DNA from: Zygnema circumcarinatum
Taxonomy: Eukaryota > Streptophyta > Zygnematophyceae > Zygnematales > Zygnemataceae
DNA length: 64,000 bases
Assembly: GCA_037447605.1 (NCBI GenBank)
Contig: CM074804.1
Location: 4,847,613 to 4,911,612, forward strand
Reading direction: 5' to 3'
A program made the translations under genes and the position numbers. Shown piece after piece: positions 48,801 through 59,775 of this stretch. Under the pieces are notes generated by a model. That model saw nothing but the letters and a program-made list of their open reading frames with translations. It was not told the origin of the DNA and did no database searches. The first letter of the stretch is position 1. Each line of letters starts with the position of its first letter.

Positions 48801-51800
48801 TTCTGTGGCACCTCATCAGGGGGAGTATGTCAATGGCAGTACAAGCAACTGGGTCAATCCGGTACTTGCAATGCACCAGATTGGCTCTAATTGACGGCTT
48901 TGAAATAATGTATGCGTGGTGAGACTGAAGACTGCCAAGGGGCAGGAGGTTCGCAATGGTCGCATGAATGGGCTGAATGGAAGAAGACTTTAAGACATGG
49001 CAGTTCGTCATGAGCTGGACTGTTTGAAGGCGTTTGTACTTCTTTAGTCTGACCTTGTTGCTGGGTCTCACTCTACTGCAGCTTGACTTTGTCATTGTCT
49101 TTCCTGATGGGGTGGATACTATGGACGGAGCAACCAGCCAACAAATCGCCAAGATTTGGTCAACATCTATCTTCATGTGAGTCAAATATTATTTTGACTT
49201 TACTTTATACTGTCATAACTTGCTTATGCTTGCAATCCAGGGACATCATGTGGTGATAAAGGTAAACTTTTATATGCTGGATGTTGAAGGGAATGTGGAC
49301 CTTCCAACCTTTTCGCACTCTCTTAGTTGTCTTGATTATTCTGATTTGAATTTCAAACCGTTCCCTCTTTTGAAGCACCCCCCAGTAACACAAATGGGCC
49401 TACTATTGCCAAGGATGTTATGCTACTTATTCTATCATGCGGTAATGCGTACCATCCATAACTGTATAGCTTGTGAATGCAGGAATGGAATCAGGGTATT
49501 CTCTTTGGGTAATAGCCTGGCTTACTGAACAGAGGGAGCTATCTTGGGCATGCAACAGGATAAACCGTGGGAGGCGGACTGGCAGTTCTTCTGTGATTCC
49601 ATGCAGGCAGCTCTTGCCAACGTTACATGGATGACATTTTTCAGTGATCAGGTATGCTGGGTGTGCACGTGGAGCATGTAAGCTGATGTTGTTCAAGTTC
49701 TGGAGTGCTGCGGCCTCTGTTGCTCGACGTAACTAGTCAATAACCTCCTTTTCTTTCTGTTATGTTCACTGGAAGACACATGCAGCTGATGCTAATTGCA
49801 GACAATCTGAAGGTATTCAGACATGCATAGTGGATTCCTGGCTGAATTATGGATTGTAACTTTGTGTTGTCGCAGCCGTCTAAAATTGATACACACTGCT
49901 TATGTGTTCAAAGCTAATGCAACCAAATTCTCTGTATATCAGTCTAAAGGATTGGAGCCCTGCTATCCAATAGTTATGCATTGCCAAAAGTGAGACAGGC
50001 TTGAGTAGGGCTCATATGTGACCTGGACCATCACTCGACAAGGAGACTCAAAGACCGGTGTGACCTTGCCTGTGTATGCTGGTATATCCGTATGATATCT
50101 ATCGAAGCTTTTTTTGGTTGTTTCCAAAGGAATAGGGGACAGGACAGCAGGAGCTTTTAATTCATAGTAGAATGCATTTTTTCAACATATTCACACTTCA
50201 CTCTGGCATGTAATTGCAGTACGTTGTTCCAGGACTCTTCCTCGTTCCCCAGTTTCACCAGCAGCTAAGCCAACTGTTCCCAAACCGAGTGGTTCTTACA
50301 AATCTTGGACGGTATCTCCTACATCCCCATAATGCAGTGTGGGAGAGAGTGTCCCGATCGCATAGCGGATACTTGCGGCATGCTCATCGAAGGGTGGGGA
50401 TCCATGTGCAAACGTTTGGTGAAACCGGTCCAGTTGTGTACCAGGTCTGAACCCCTCCTGCCATTCCCGCAAGCTACCACTTGTAGTTAGAGAAATACAT
50501 GGACACTTCAAAAGACAAATTCACCTCATTTTATAAAATGTTGAGGTTATGAGAGATAGTGCAATTGTGTGTGCGTGCAACTCCTCTGAAAGTTGAGGCG
50601 ATGCAACGGAAATCTTGAACTGGAAGTGAAGCTTTAAATCTTGACACATGCCGGTTGCTGCACGATGTATGCTCCCACTTTACAGAGAATATTGGATTGT
50701 GGTACTAGCCATCACCTGATCCCCAGTCCGATTTCAGCCGATGAATGGAGAGCCTACTTGAAAAGAACAGCCGACAACGAAATCTTTGTCCAGAAGCAAG
50801 TGTCAGCAGAGGAGAAAGGAACGAAGCCCTATTTGTTGGCAGTGTTTGTGGCCTCCACGGATCTGCAAGCTTTTACTTACCTGAAGCAGGCTTTTTCGGA
50901 GCAGCCAGTAGAAAATCACAGGTGAGAGTTATTAAAGAAAACCAAAAGCTAGCCACCTTCAAGGAAGCCTAACAATGGCTGTGTAGAGTAGTGCACTCTG
51001 GCATCAACGATGAGTTGGAAGTGAATTACGTGAACACTGTCAGAAATCTATGAACTTCCTTGGATGCTTGCTGCTGTGGGGCCCACAGTATTGCCTCTGG
51101 AGCAATGGTTCTGTAAATCGTCCTCAAGTGAGGATTACAAAGTGGTGTACTTTCCCTGCAGAAAATGCTCGTTGCTTGAAATATATAGGAGATGCATCTA
51201 ACTCGTATTCAACCACTGCTTTTTCTTTTTCAGTGTGGTGACAGTGTTCACAGAGAGCTCAGTGTATGAAAATGCTCTATTGAGTCCGGAGCAAAAGGCT
51301 CTTGCAGAACTATGGCTCCTTAGCCTCAGTGACAGCCTCCTTATAAGGTAAATTTTTTTTGACGATCTGAAAGTGAAAAGAAGAAAAGAAACTTGTACTG
51401 TTGACACCGAGAAACAAGTCGAGAATGTGAATGCTTGTTTTTTACGGCAAAAGCTACTCAATGCTCTACTATTGAAAGCAGGCAGTGCAAAGCAAGCTGA
51501 ACCCCGTAAAGATAATCTCTCCGTTTTCCTTAGAAATAGAAGTGCGCCATCTCCTGAAGTTAGCTTCTTTTTGAAAGGGAAAAACTGCACATATGTGGGT
51601 GTATATGGAGAGAAACAAGTGTGCACTCAAACATCTGTGGATGAGAAAACCACACTGCATCGTAACATGCACACTGACAAACCCCTGTTTTGCCAGCATA
51701 TTTAAAAAAAAAAAAAAAAACCTTTATACATAGTGGCTTCTTTGCTCCACGTCAACGCAGAATTAGTTCACTGAATTAGTCTCCTTGTTGTTTTGTGCAT

Positions 51801-52130
51801 TTGTGCAGCTACCGTTCCGCATTCGGGCACCTCGCCTCAGGACTTGCAGGGCAGCCGACTTACTTGATGAACATTGTTGACTGGCAATCAGAGAAGGTTT
51901 CGGACCACTGGAGGACGAACGGGCGCCCTTTGTGCGAGAGGGCGCTGGCGGAGGAGGGCTGCCAGCAGGTCGCCGCGGAGGTCCGCCTGAAGTGCTCCTC
52001 TGACCCGCGCGGCGATGGAACGGGAGGGCGAACGGAGCTCCATGCAAGCGACGATCCTGCCACTTGGCTGCCCTACATCAGGCGCTGTCAGGACAGGGAA
52101 GACGGCCTAATCGTAATGCCCATAGTTTAA
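45807..52130 (+). CDS. GT37 fucosyltransferase-like protein (xyloglucan/AGP fucosyltransferase family), 10 exons, about 635 aa
   Basis: GT37 enzymes add alpha-1,2-fucose to wall polymers in the Golgi. Exons: 45807-46151, 47027-47257, 47926-48002, 48368-48493, 49327-49441, 49535-49651, 50220-50444, 50686-50921, 51234-51347, 51809-52130; all are in phase. A cytosolic Arg-rich tail and one membrane segment (about 80-102) give type II topology. Family marks: LLKALRHYEKLHK, YLIWMEPNRG, RLLSLVSAFLYAILTERTLL, QFFCDS, VPGLFLVPQF, LGRYLLHP, VVTVFTESSVYENAL, and YRSAFGHLASGL near the C-terminus. The donor-binding motif, IGIQVRVFD in AtFUT1, reads VGIHVQTFG (Gln401 for Arg), so activity is uncertain. 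The two exons at 49327-49651 are the weakest calls. The 10-N gap lies in intron 3. Confidence 0.88.
48043..48099. repeat. Poly-C tract interrupted by an assembly gap (10 N at 48071-48080)
   Basis: About 28 C residues precede and 18 follow ten Ns, all inside intron 3 of the GT37 gene. The true length of the C tract is unknown; the Ns mark a scaffold join or a homopolymer the assembler could not close. Confidence 0.97.
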
Positions 52131-53324
52131 GCAGTTCTTTTTAGGTACAGCCTTGCGAATTTCGGGTACTTTGGAAAGCGCAGTTCGGTAGGATAAGAAA
52201 CAACATAAAGCGACGACAACCAAACACATAATCAACTGGCTAAATTATTAAAATATAGTCGTATAAAAAAGTTGCGCATGCTAGCAGACCGATCAGAGCA
52301 GATGGAGCAGCAGACCGCCTCCGGTTGCAAAGGAAATAGTCTACTAGGCTGTCAGTTAGAGTTGAAATTGTTCCGCGTGTTGACGTGATGAGAGGGTACT
52401 CACGAAGAGCCTCACCGTGTCTTTTCTTTTTTCATTAGTTCTTCGTTTCTGTTACCTTTCAGATGTCACAGTGGGATTTGGGATGACAATCACTTGGCTT
52501 GGTCAAGAAGAAGCAAGAAGTCGACAAATAAACTACTGAAGTAAAAAATACCAAACGAACATTAGTCAAAATCACTTTATCAGAGTTCTTGATTGTATTC
52601 GCCCATAGGTCATATTAGTAACACTTCGGGAAGATGAAGTCGACGGAACTCTTCAAGTCACTCTAGACGATACGCAACAGCTGCGCTGCCTTATGATTCA
52701 GGATGAGAACTAACCACATCAAGGGTCTAGGTTGGTACGAACGAGCCATTAGTCACAGTCTGGTCGAGAATTTGCCAGGCGTAATCGGACCCAATAGGTT
52801 TTTGTTAGGTACAAACGCGTGTGTACGGGCAATGAGTACAAGACTTGTTTTCACTAGAGGATAACGCCATGGTGACCTGAGCTTTACTTTATTGAACCGT
52901 AAAGGCGGCATACTTTGCAGCTGCCATTCCTCCCCCCTCCACCCTCCTGCTCGCAAAAGCATCGGTTAGCCTGTATTTTTTGTACAAAGTGCTCCGCAAT
53001 TTTCCATATCCTGAGTGGCCCTCTTTCTAATCCAACTCTCCTCAGCAGCCCTCCCTGGCAACCCCTCCCATACTCTCGGACACGCTCAAACAGCTTCGCA
53101 GAACAATCTGCTCCGTGGCTTCATACTCAACTGTAACAATTGCTACCGGATAATATGGCACATCCTTTGCTACATGAAAAAATTTGTACTCCGGAACTGC
53201 AAAAACCGCAGAATTGAAAGGTGGATGGACGCAGAACACGAGCAGCGGTGGTACTCATCCTTTTGTTTGTAGTGAGCTCCTCGCGTTTCAATATGGAAAA
53301 ATCAAAGCCTCCTGATCTTCAAGT
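52131..53324. other. Convergent 3' intergenic region (GT37 / SPT16)
   Basis: I see no gene here. An AATAAA at about 52527 could serve the GT37 transcript. Short open frames match nothing. Confidence 0.55.
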
Positions 53325-56300
53325 TCACATCCGTTGCCTCTTCGCAGGGGGTGGAGGCCCTCGCCCAGACGGACCCCCAGGCCGGACTGGAGTAGACCCT
53401 GGCATCCTCCGCATTTGAATAGGGGGGCCGTTCCTGCTGCTTGGAGGAGGAGGTCCACTTCTACCGGTTGAAGGAGGGGTCCTCCCAGGCGGCATGGGCC
53501 TCCGAGGACCAACTCCACCAGCAGCTTTCTGCTTCCTTCTCCTGCGCTCATCTTCACTGTCTGACTCCCCTCCCAGTTCCCTGTCCTCTTTCTTCGCTTT
53601 CTCTTCCAATTCATCCCATGTCAAACCTTCCTCTTCTTCTTCTTCTGCATCCTCGTCTTCCTCCTCTTCCTCAGAATCGACCACGGACTCATCCTCCTCG
53701 GAATCCTCATCCGATTCAGATGCCTCTTCCACATCCGACGGTTCATATGCCTCTGATTCCTGAGAAGCTTCCTCACCAGAATCGGATCCTTCCAAGTTGA
53801 GAAACTCCCATCCTCCGGTTTCAAGAAAACTTTGTGGGTCGGACGTTATGCTTTGAAGAATGGGCTTCCACTGCAAGTTCAGTCTCGACTCGTAGTACTT
53901 AATGTTCATCGAATTGAGCCACTCCTTAATGGAATCTAAACTCGTACTCGGAATCGCATCTATACTCATGACATCTCGCTTGAAATCTTTGAACACAATC
54001 CGCATATCAAACGTTTTCTGTCCCAGCCCAATACGTTCCAGAGAGACTATCTCAACGTCACTAAGTGTTATCACTACAAACGGCTGTTCAATAAGCTCCA
54101 CTAAGCAATTGACGGTTGGCACAATGAAAGCTGACGATTTGTGGGGCACTCCATGAAATCCCAGATCCCGGAAGGGAACATCAAACTCAAGGTCCAATTG
54201 CTTGAAGTCCTTCTCCCACTGTTCTTGGACTCTCTTTGCAAACGTCTGGAAGTCTGAATTGATCTTGTTTCGGCGAGCTCTTTCCCGCTGCTCTTCCTCA
54301 ATCTCATCAGGATCATAACCGGAGCGCCGAGGCCCCCCCACGGCCTGGTTTGCCTCAACGACCTCAGCAAAAAACTGCACATCTTTGGTCTTTTTTGTTC
54401 CCACCATAATTGGATTGTGAAGGTGCAGGTGTAAAAGGGTAATCATCTCATTCTCCGCGGGCTGGAAAAAAGCGTGCTTAATGTTGCGGTACATCACATC
54501 CACTCGCTCATCTGCCTGCCAAGCCAGAAGGAAGGAGTCATGAGCAGGTTCAACCTTCAGAACATCTGCGAACTTCTAGTTAATTCCCACTCCCCTCTTC
54601 TCCAAAAGTAAGTTACGAGGTGGGGTCAAGAGCAGCACTACAAGGTGCTTAGTGGCAGGATGCAATCGCTTACCCTTGCTGTCTGGTAGCGAAATCCGTT
54701 GAAATGTGCTTCCAGTGTTCCTGTGAGCTTACGGCCCCGTCCTCCAAAATTGGGTCGAATCCACAAATCGCTCATCCTGAATGGTCGGCCCTTAGCCAGA
54801 ATGAGGCGCTCTTGTGTGACAAGTGTTGCTCTCTCGGCCCTCTCCGACTCGCGTTGCTTGACTTGCCTGCCCATAGTTTTAATGAGCTGCACCACCTGCA
54901 ATTCCTCTCCAATCCACGACAGATGCATCAGGCATAGCCTAATGGTCTAACATAAACAAGCAAATTGCTCTTCATCTGAAAGACAGTAACTTGCGAGTCT
55001 CCTCAAGATACCACTACCTCAATCTGAAAAGGTCCGAGCCAAATTACCTGATTTGAATGCCGTACATCAGTCGAGCGAAATGAGACTTCTTTTAAGTAAA
55101 TGGAATCAGGAAACTTCTGCACCGGCAGGTCACTTCCTCCATAGCCTGCTCCAGGAACATTAAAGATAATGCGAATAAAGGAGTGCCCACCATCCTGTTG
55201 GCTTGAAGCATTCTTGATGGTCGAAATATGGAAAGGCACCATCAGCCCATAGATGGGCAGCAACACTGCCTCGTTCTTTTGGTCCACCTGCAGCCACCAG
55301 CCAAAATTGCAGAACAACAATTAGCCAACAGAATTTTCAGACTAAACAGTACAAGGTTCCTTTCTTCCACATCTAGCAACAGCATATAGACCGACATGCA
55401 GAAAGCCTTTCAAAATGAAAAATCATCCAAAGTGGAATGTGTCCACTTCAACCAAGTGAGAAACCACTGCAAAGCTATGGGCTTCATCACAAAGGAAGCA
55501 CCTGGATCATAAGCTCTCGAGAAGTGGGGATATCATCGATATTTCGATAAGCGACAACGTCTCCAGTAGATCTTTTAGGTCCATCACCTCCGTCTTGCCC
55601 AAGACCTCCATCTTGCAGCCTACGTGCCGTCTCCTCCAGCTTCTTTTCTGCAAGTTCAGCTTGATGCTTTTTCCGTAGCTCCTCCTTCGTAGCTTCCTGC
55701 AGTCATTCTAGCGTGTGTACGTCAAAGAGCTGATTTCAATCAAGGTAGAGGCCAAAATGTCTTATGACGATGGAATTTACAGAGGAATGGTTAAAGAGTT
55801 AACTGAACTGTCGTATAGAAATATTCAACATTTTCTACAAGCCACAGCTTTACCTTGGAGTTTATAAAGGGAAAACAAACAAATATGCACTGTTACTGTG
55901 ATCTGGTACAGCAAATTCATGAAATGGATTCCGATGCCAACGGGCAAAAGGCACCAGAGAATAGAAGGAGAAGTCAAATTGATAGGTTGCCCGATTGTAG
56001 GAATACAAACATCATGACAGCGCATTCTGATAGGGATGCACGCAAGCATTTTCTAAGCCTCCAGCCTACCTGGGTCTCTGATCGCAGCTTGGCTTTGTGG
56101 ATCTCATCAGGGATGTGGTGCACTTCCTTGACTGACGGTTTAATCTCTTCACTTTTGTCCGACTCTTCATCCTGCCACAGACATATTCCCCATAGCGGCA
56201 TCAGAACCTTCATGTGCTGGTTTTCAAACTTACCAATAGCATCACCCACATGTAACCTTCAATAACACGAATCTTAGCCCAGTGGACCACTGAGTGCAGC

Positions 56301-58837
56301 GTCATTCACCTTCAAGGAGTATCCAACTTCGCTGTACGCCTTTGATGCTGCTGCTGTCGCTATTTCCGGCCTATCTGGCTTGACAATGACTGTGTCAGCA
56401 AGAAGGACAGCGTAGACTTGCGCTCTTGAGTCTTTCGCCTCCTGGTTGGTTAAACCTTGCAGTCCTAACACTACATTGAATGCCATGCCCGGCTTCACTC
56501 TACGCTCGTTCTTCGCATTCAATGTCAATCCCGCTTCCCGAAACTCTGTGCGCACAGAAAAACAAATAAAGGGTAAATTCAACTTTTCTACAGATATTCA
56601 TAGCCCATCAAATACACGGCCTTATGATTCACTGCATGGCCGAACCTAGCTCTTATCCCAGAGTGCACGTAGATACTCTCTATAACTTAAAAGCCTTTCT
56701 AGATTCCTACAATATGTGTTCACAGCTATTTTGTTTAAGTACACTACAGGCTGTTGTATACAAGGTGCTTCTCAGTCTTTGATTATAGCTCGTAAGTCTT
56801 GCCTTCATTGAAAAATTTGACCTCATACTGATCAGAAATTTACGCTATCGGTTCAAAAACCAAATCTAAATCTTCTTTTCTTGCCACAAACACATACATC
56901 GCCAACGCATATCGGTTTCAACAACCTAGTGGGCCACAAAATCTATAGAATAGAGCATACGGTAGAGACTCACCAATGCCGATTCCTGTGCCAGCGTTTC
57001 TGGTAAGGTTTCCAACAAATTCCGGTCCCTCCCGTTCCATGACTGCAAGGGCGGCCTTGTACACAGCAGATAAATGGTTGCCTGGTTTCAAGGCGGCAAT
57101 AGCTGCATCATGGGCTTTTAGAAGTGCCTTATAGGCCTTCTCCTGCTCCTTGCTGGCACCTATAAGGTACGAGCGAGCGATGTTGGAGCAATATGAAGCA
57201 TATCGTGCTCCTAAAGCACAGATAATGACACCCATCTGATTGTAGAACAAAGGCTCATCATTACTTGCTGCACTAGCTTTAAGGTCAAACGTTCCTCCAC
57301 TCTGAAGAAGATCGAGGAAGAAACAACCAAGCACAAAATAAGTAGGTTAATAATGTAAGTGAATCGGAAGAGTGAGCCTAAGAAGATGAGCAACAAGATA
57401 CGAGACGGGGAAGAGCATAGTAGAATGAGGATTTTGACGTTTTACAAGATAACAAACATATTTCGGTCAAGTAAATTCAATTATTACTGGAAGCCCTACT
57501 TGTAGAGCCAAACTAACGATAAAATGCAAAAAAAACAAGTTTGCGAGTAACCTTAAATCATCATACCTGAAAAACAGGAGGATAGCAAATGTCACAATTC
57601 TCGGCCTTCAGCTTAACCTTAACCTTTGTAGGCTCTGTTATAACTTCTTCTGTGCTTTCCATCAATTCTGAATGTGTCATTTGCTGCTCCTCATCAATAA
57701 CTGTCTCAACCTTCGGGACGACATAGTTCTGCAACCATCAATGACAGAAATTTGCGTATCCGGGCATCAAAGGATAGTTAGAGCCAGGTTATATCCAACT
57801 AGAATGAACAGTTGGCAGAGAAGAACGGGCTTTCAAGAATAATGTCGACATTTCCTGAATTTAAAAAACGAATTGAACGAAACTTGACCTTTAGATAGAA
57901 ATGAATTTTGAGTCCCAGTAAAATGCAAATGGTTTAGAGAAACCTAGCTAAACCCAACGATAGTGTCTATAGACTTGATGAGCCTTACTTCAAAAAACAA
58001 TATTAAGTGCAAACACTTGAAGGGAGTGCATACAGGAGATTGTCGGTTCAGCAGTCGCCAATGCTCAATAAGCAAGATGCAATAATAGACAGTTGAGCTG
58101 GTACGATAAAAACAAATCATGGTGTCCACATTGTAAGTGAAACTCCCTCCATGAATGCGAACTTTACATAGTGTTTATGGAAGCAGGAAATGAGGGGCTC
58201 AACGACAAACCTTCAAAACCGAGGCACTAAGAAATGCTGCTTTCTTGATGTTGGTTATCTCTGAATCGTCCTTCACAGCAAAAAGATCGGAGAAACCATT
58301 GGACACATCCACCTTTTCCAGGCTTGCCGACTCCAAAAGCTCCTCCCACTTCAGCATCAAGGGTCCCTCTGCTTGCTCCTTTGCCAACACTCCAAGCCGC
58401 GGAGATGCCTTTCGTGCTGCATCGAACAGCTTCTCTATCTGCACGCTACCATCTTCTTTTTTGTCCTTCGAGTAAACAATCATCTCCACCCCCGTGAGAC
58501 CCTTGCAAGTCTTACGAACCTCCTCCAAATGTGCGGCCTTCTTCTGCGAGCATATCACATGGCAGAACTTTCCTGAGTCACCACGAGTGAAGAGCATAAT
58601 GGTCTCCGGAAATTCGTAACTGAGAAGCCATATCTGCAGAGCAGATGACTTCAAATATCTGAGATCTTCGCTTGATGGAGGTGTGGCTATGGCAATTGCG
58701 TTCACTCCTCCCCAGGATTCTTCAAGCCCGTCCCTCCATGTGTTGTACAACAGCTTCAGCCGCCTCCCAAAAGTCTCTAGGTCAATCTGCAAGCCGCCTC
58801 CAGCAGGCTTTGCCTCTCCGTTTCGCTGCTCCGCCAT
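53325..58837 (-). CDS. SPT16: FACT complex large subunit SPT16, 9 exons, 1,100 aa
   Basis: With SSRP1 it forms FACT, the histone chaperone that loosens and rebuilds nucleosomes during transcription and replication in the nucleus. Exons: 58211-58837, 57567-57728, 56974-57301, 56310-56545, 56070-56171, 55502-55696, 55048-55287, 54674-54895, 53325-54515; all are in phase. The N-terminal aminopeptidase-like domain (1 to about 440) includes FSDLFAVKDDSEI and TRNAGTGIGIEFREAGL. The dimerisation and middle domains follow (FRYQTAR, VMYRNIKHAFFQP, LEFDVPFRDLGFHGVP, ETGGWEFL). An acidic tail (about 965-1025) is typical. After it comes a Pro/Arg/Gly-rich end of about 70 residues (53325-53540) that is longer than usual. 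Plant SPT16 is about 1,075 aa. A telo-box cluster lies upstream. Confidence 0.97.
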
Positions 58838-59239
58838 GGCTACCGGGACGAGCTCCCGGGCAACCGGTTACAACTTGGAAAAGAGAAATTTCCCCGCCTT
58901 CTTACCGTATAACCTCCTAGTTATGCCGTGCAGAGCTGGAAAGCGAGAATTGATGGCGCGCGAGAGAAGAGAGAGCAGGAGCGGAGGGAGACGCGGTCCG
59001 CAGCCTGCTCGCGCCTCCCGCCTCGCCTCCGCGCGGCCTCCTCCCTCCCTCTCTCTCTCGCTCGCGTCACTGACTGACCGACTTGACTGACTGCTCGTCC
59101 GCGGCAGAGGGCGGGCGGAGGCCGTACCGAACATATCGCCCCGCGTGCAAGACGATACGTATCGTATCGACTAAGCTCGGGACGGAACGTCGTGGCGATA
59201 CGCGACCGAAGTTTTGGTCCCCTTTTACTTTTCTTGTCA

Positions 59240-59300
59240 TTTAGGGCTTTTAGGGTTTTCTGGGTTTTAGAGTTTTTAGGGGGTTTTAGGGTTTTTAGAG
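59240..59300 (-). promoter_or_regulatory. Telo-box cluster upstream of SPT16
   Basis: On the minus strand this reads as repeated CCCTAAA-like units; exact AAACCCTA telo-boxes are at 59251-59258 and 59287-59294, with degenerate copies between and beside them. Telo-boxes are known in plant promoters of translation, replication and cell-cycle genes. The cluster is about 405-460 bp before the SPT16 ATG. It could also be a short interstitial telomere-like repeat without regulatory use. Confidence 0.6.
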
Positions 59301-59661
59301 GTCTCCCTGGGCTTCCCTGAATGCGTGAAAGGGATGTGAGGCGTCGGGAAGGCGTGAGTTTGAGGAGGAGGAGGCAGGGCGAATGGAGTGAAGTGAAACC
59401 ACAGCGGGGAAAAGACTCGAACAAAGGCCAAGAAGGAAGTGGAGCTGAAAGAACAATTTGAGCAATTAAGAGAGAGCCGAATAGTAGTCCCTATAATGAT
59501 CATCAGCTTTTACAACCGAAGGCCATTAAATCTGCTGCTACAAAGGACCACATCCGTAAGCCTATGTAATGCTGACACAAACGGTAAGGCTATGTGCTGC
59601 CGACACAAATGGTAAGGTACACTGCTAACACATACAAAAGAATTGTAAGAAATAACTCCTT

Positions 59662-59667
59662 TTTATT
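59662..59667 (-). terminator. Possible poly(A) signal of the OCT7/NIAP-like gene
   Basis: AATAAA on the minus strand lies about 110 bp beyond the transporter stop codon, a normal distance for a plant 3' end. Confidence 0.35.
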
Positions 59668-59775
59668 CTACAAACGCATTAATATATCCAAATATTTGGC
59701 AAAATAGACGTACAACTTTTTTAAAATTACAATCGCACGACGAGTGTAAGACTGACTGCACAGCAATAAAGGGCG

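Larger units (their letters stand above)
58838..59775. other. SPT16 promoter region and transporter 3' flank
   Basis: Both neighbours are on the minus strand. The first 700 bases hold the SPT16 promoter and leader with telo-box motifs (59240-59300). The last part holds the 3' end of the transporter, with an AATAAA on the minus strand at 59662-59667. There is no gene. Confidence 0.6.
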
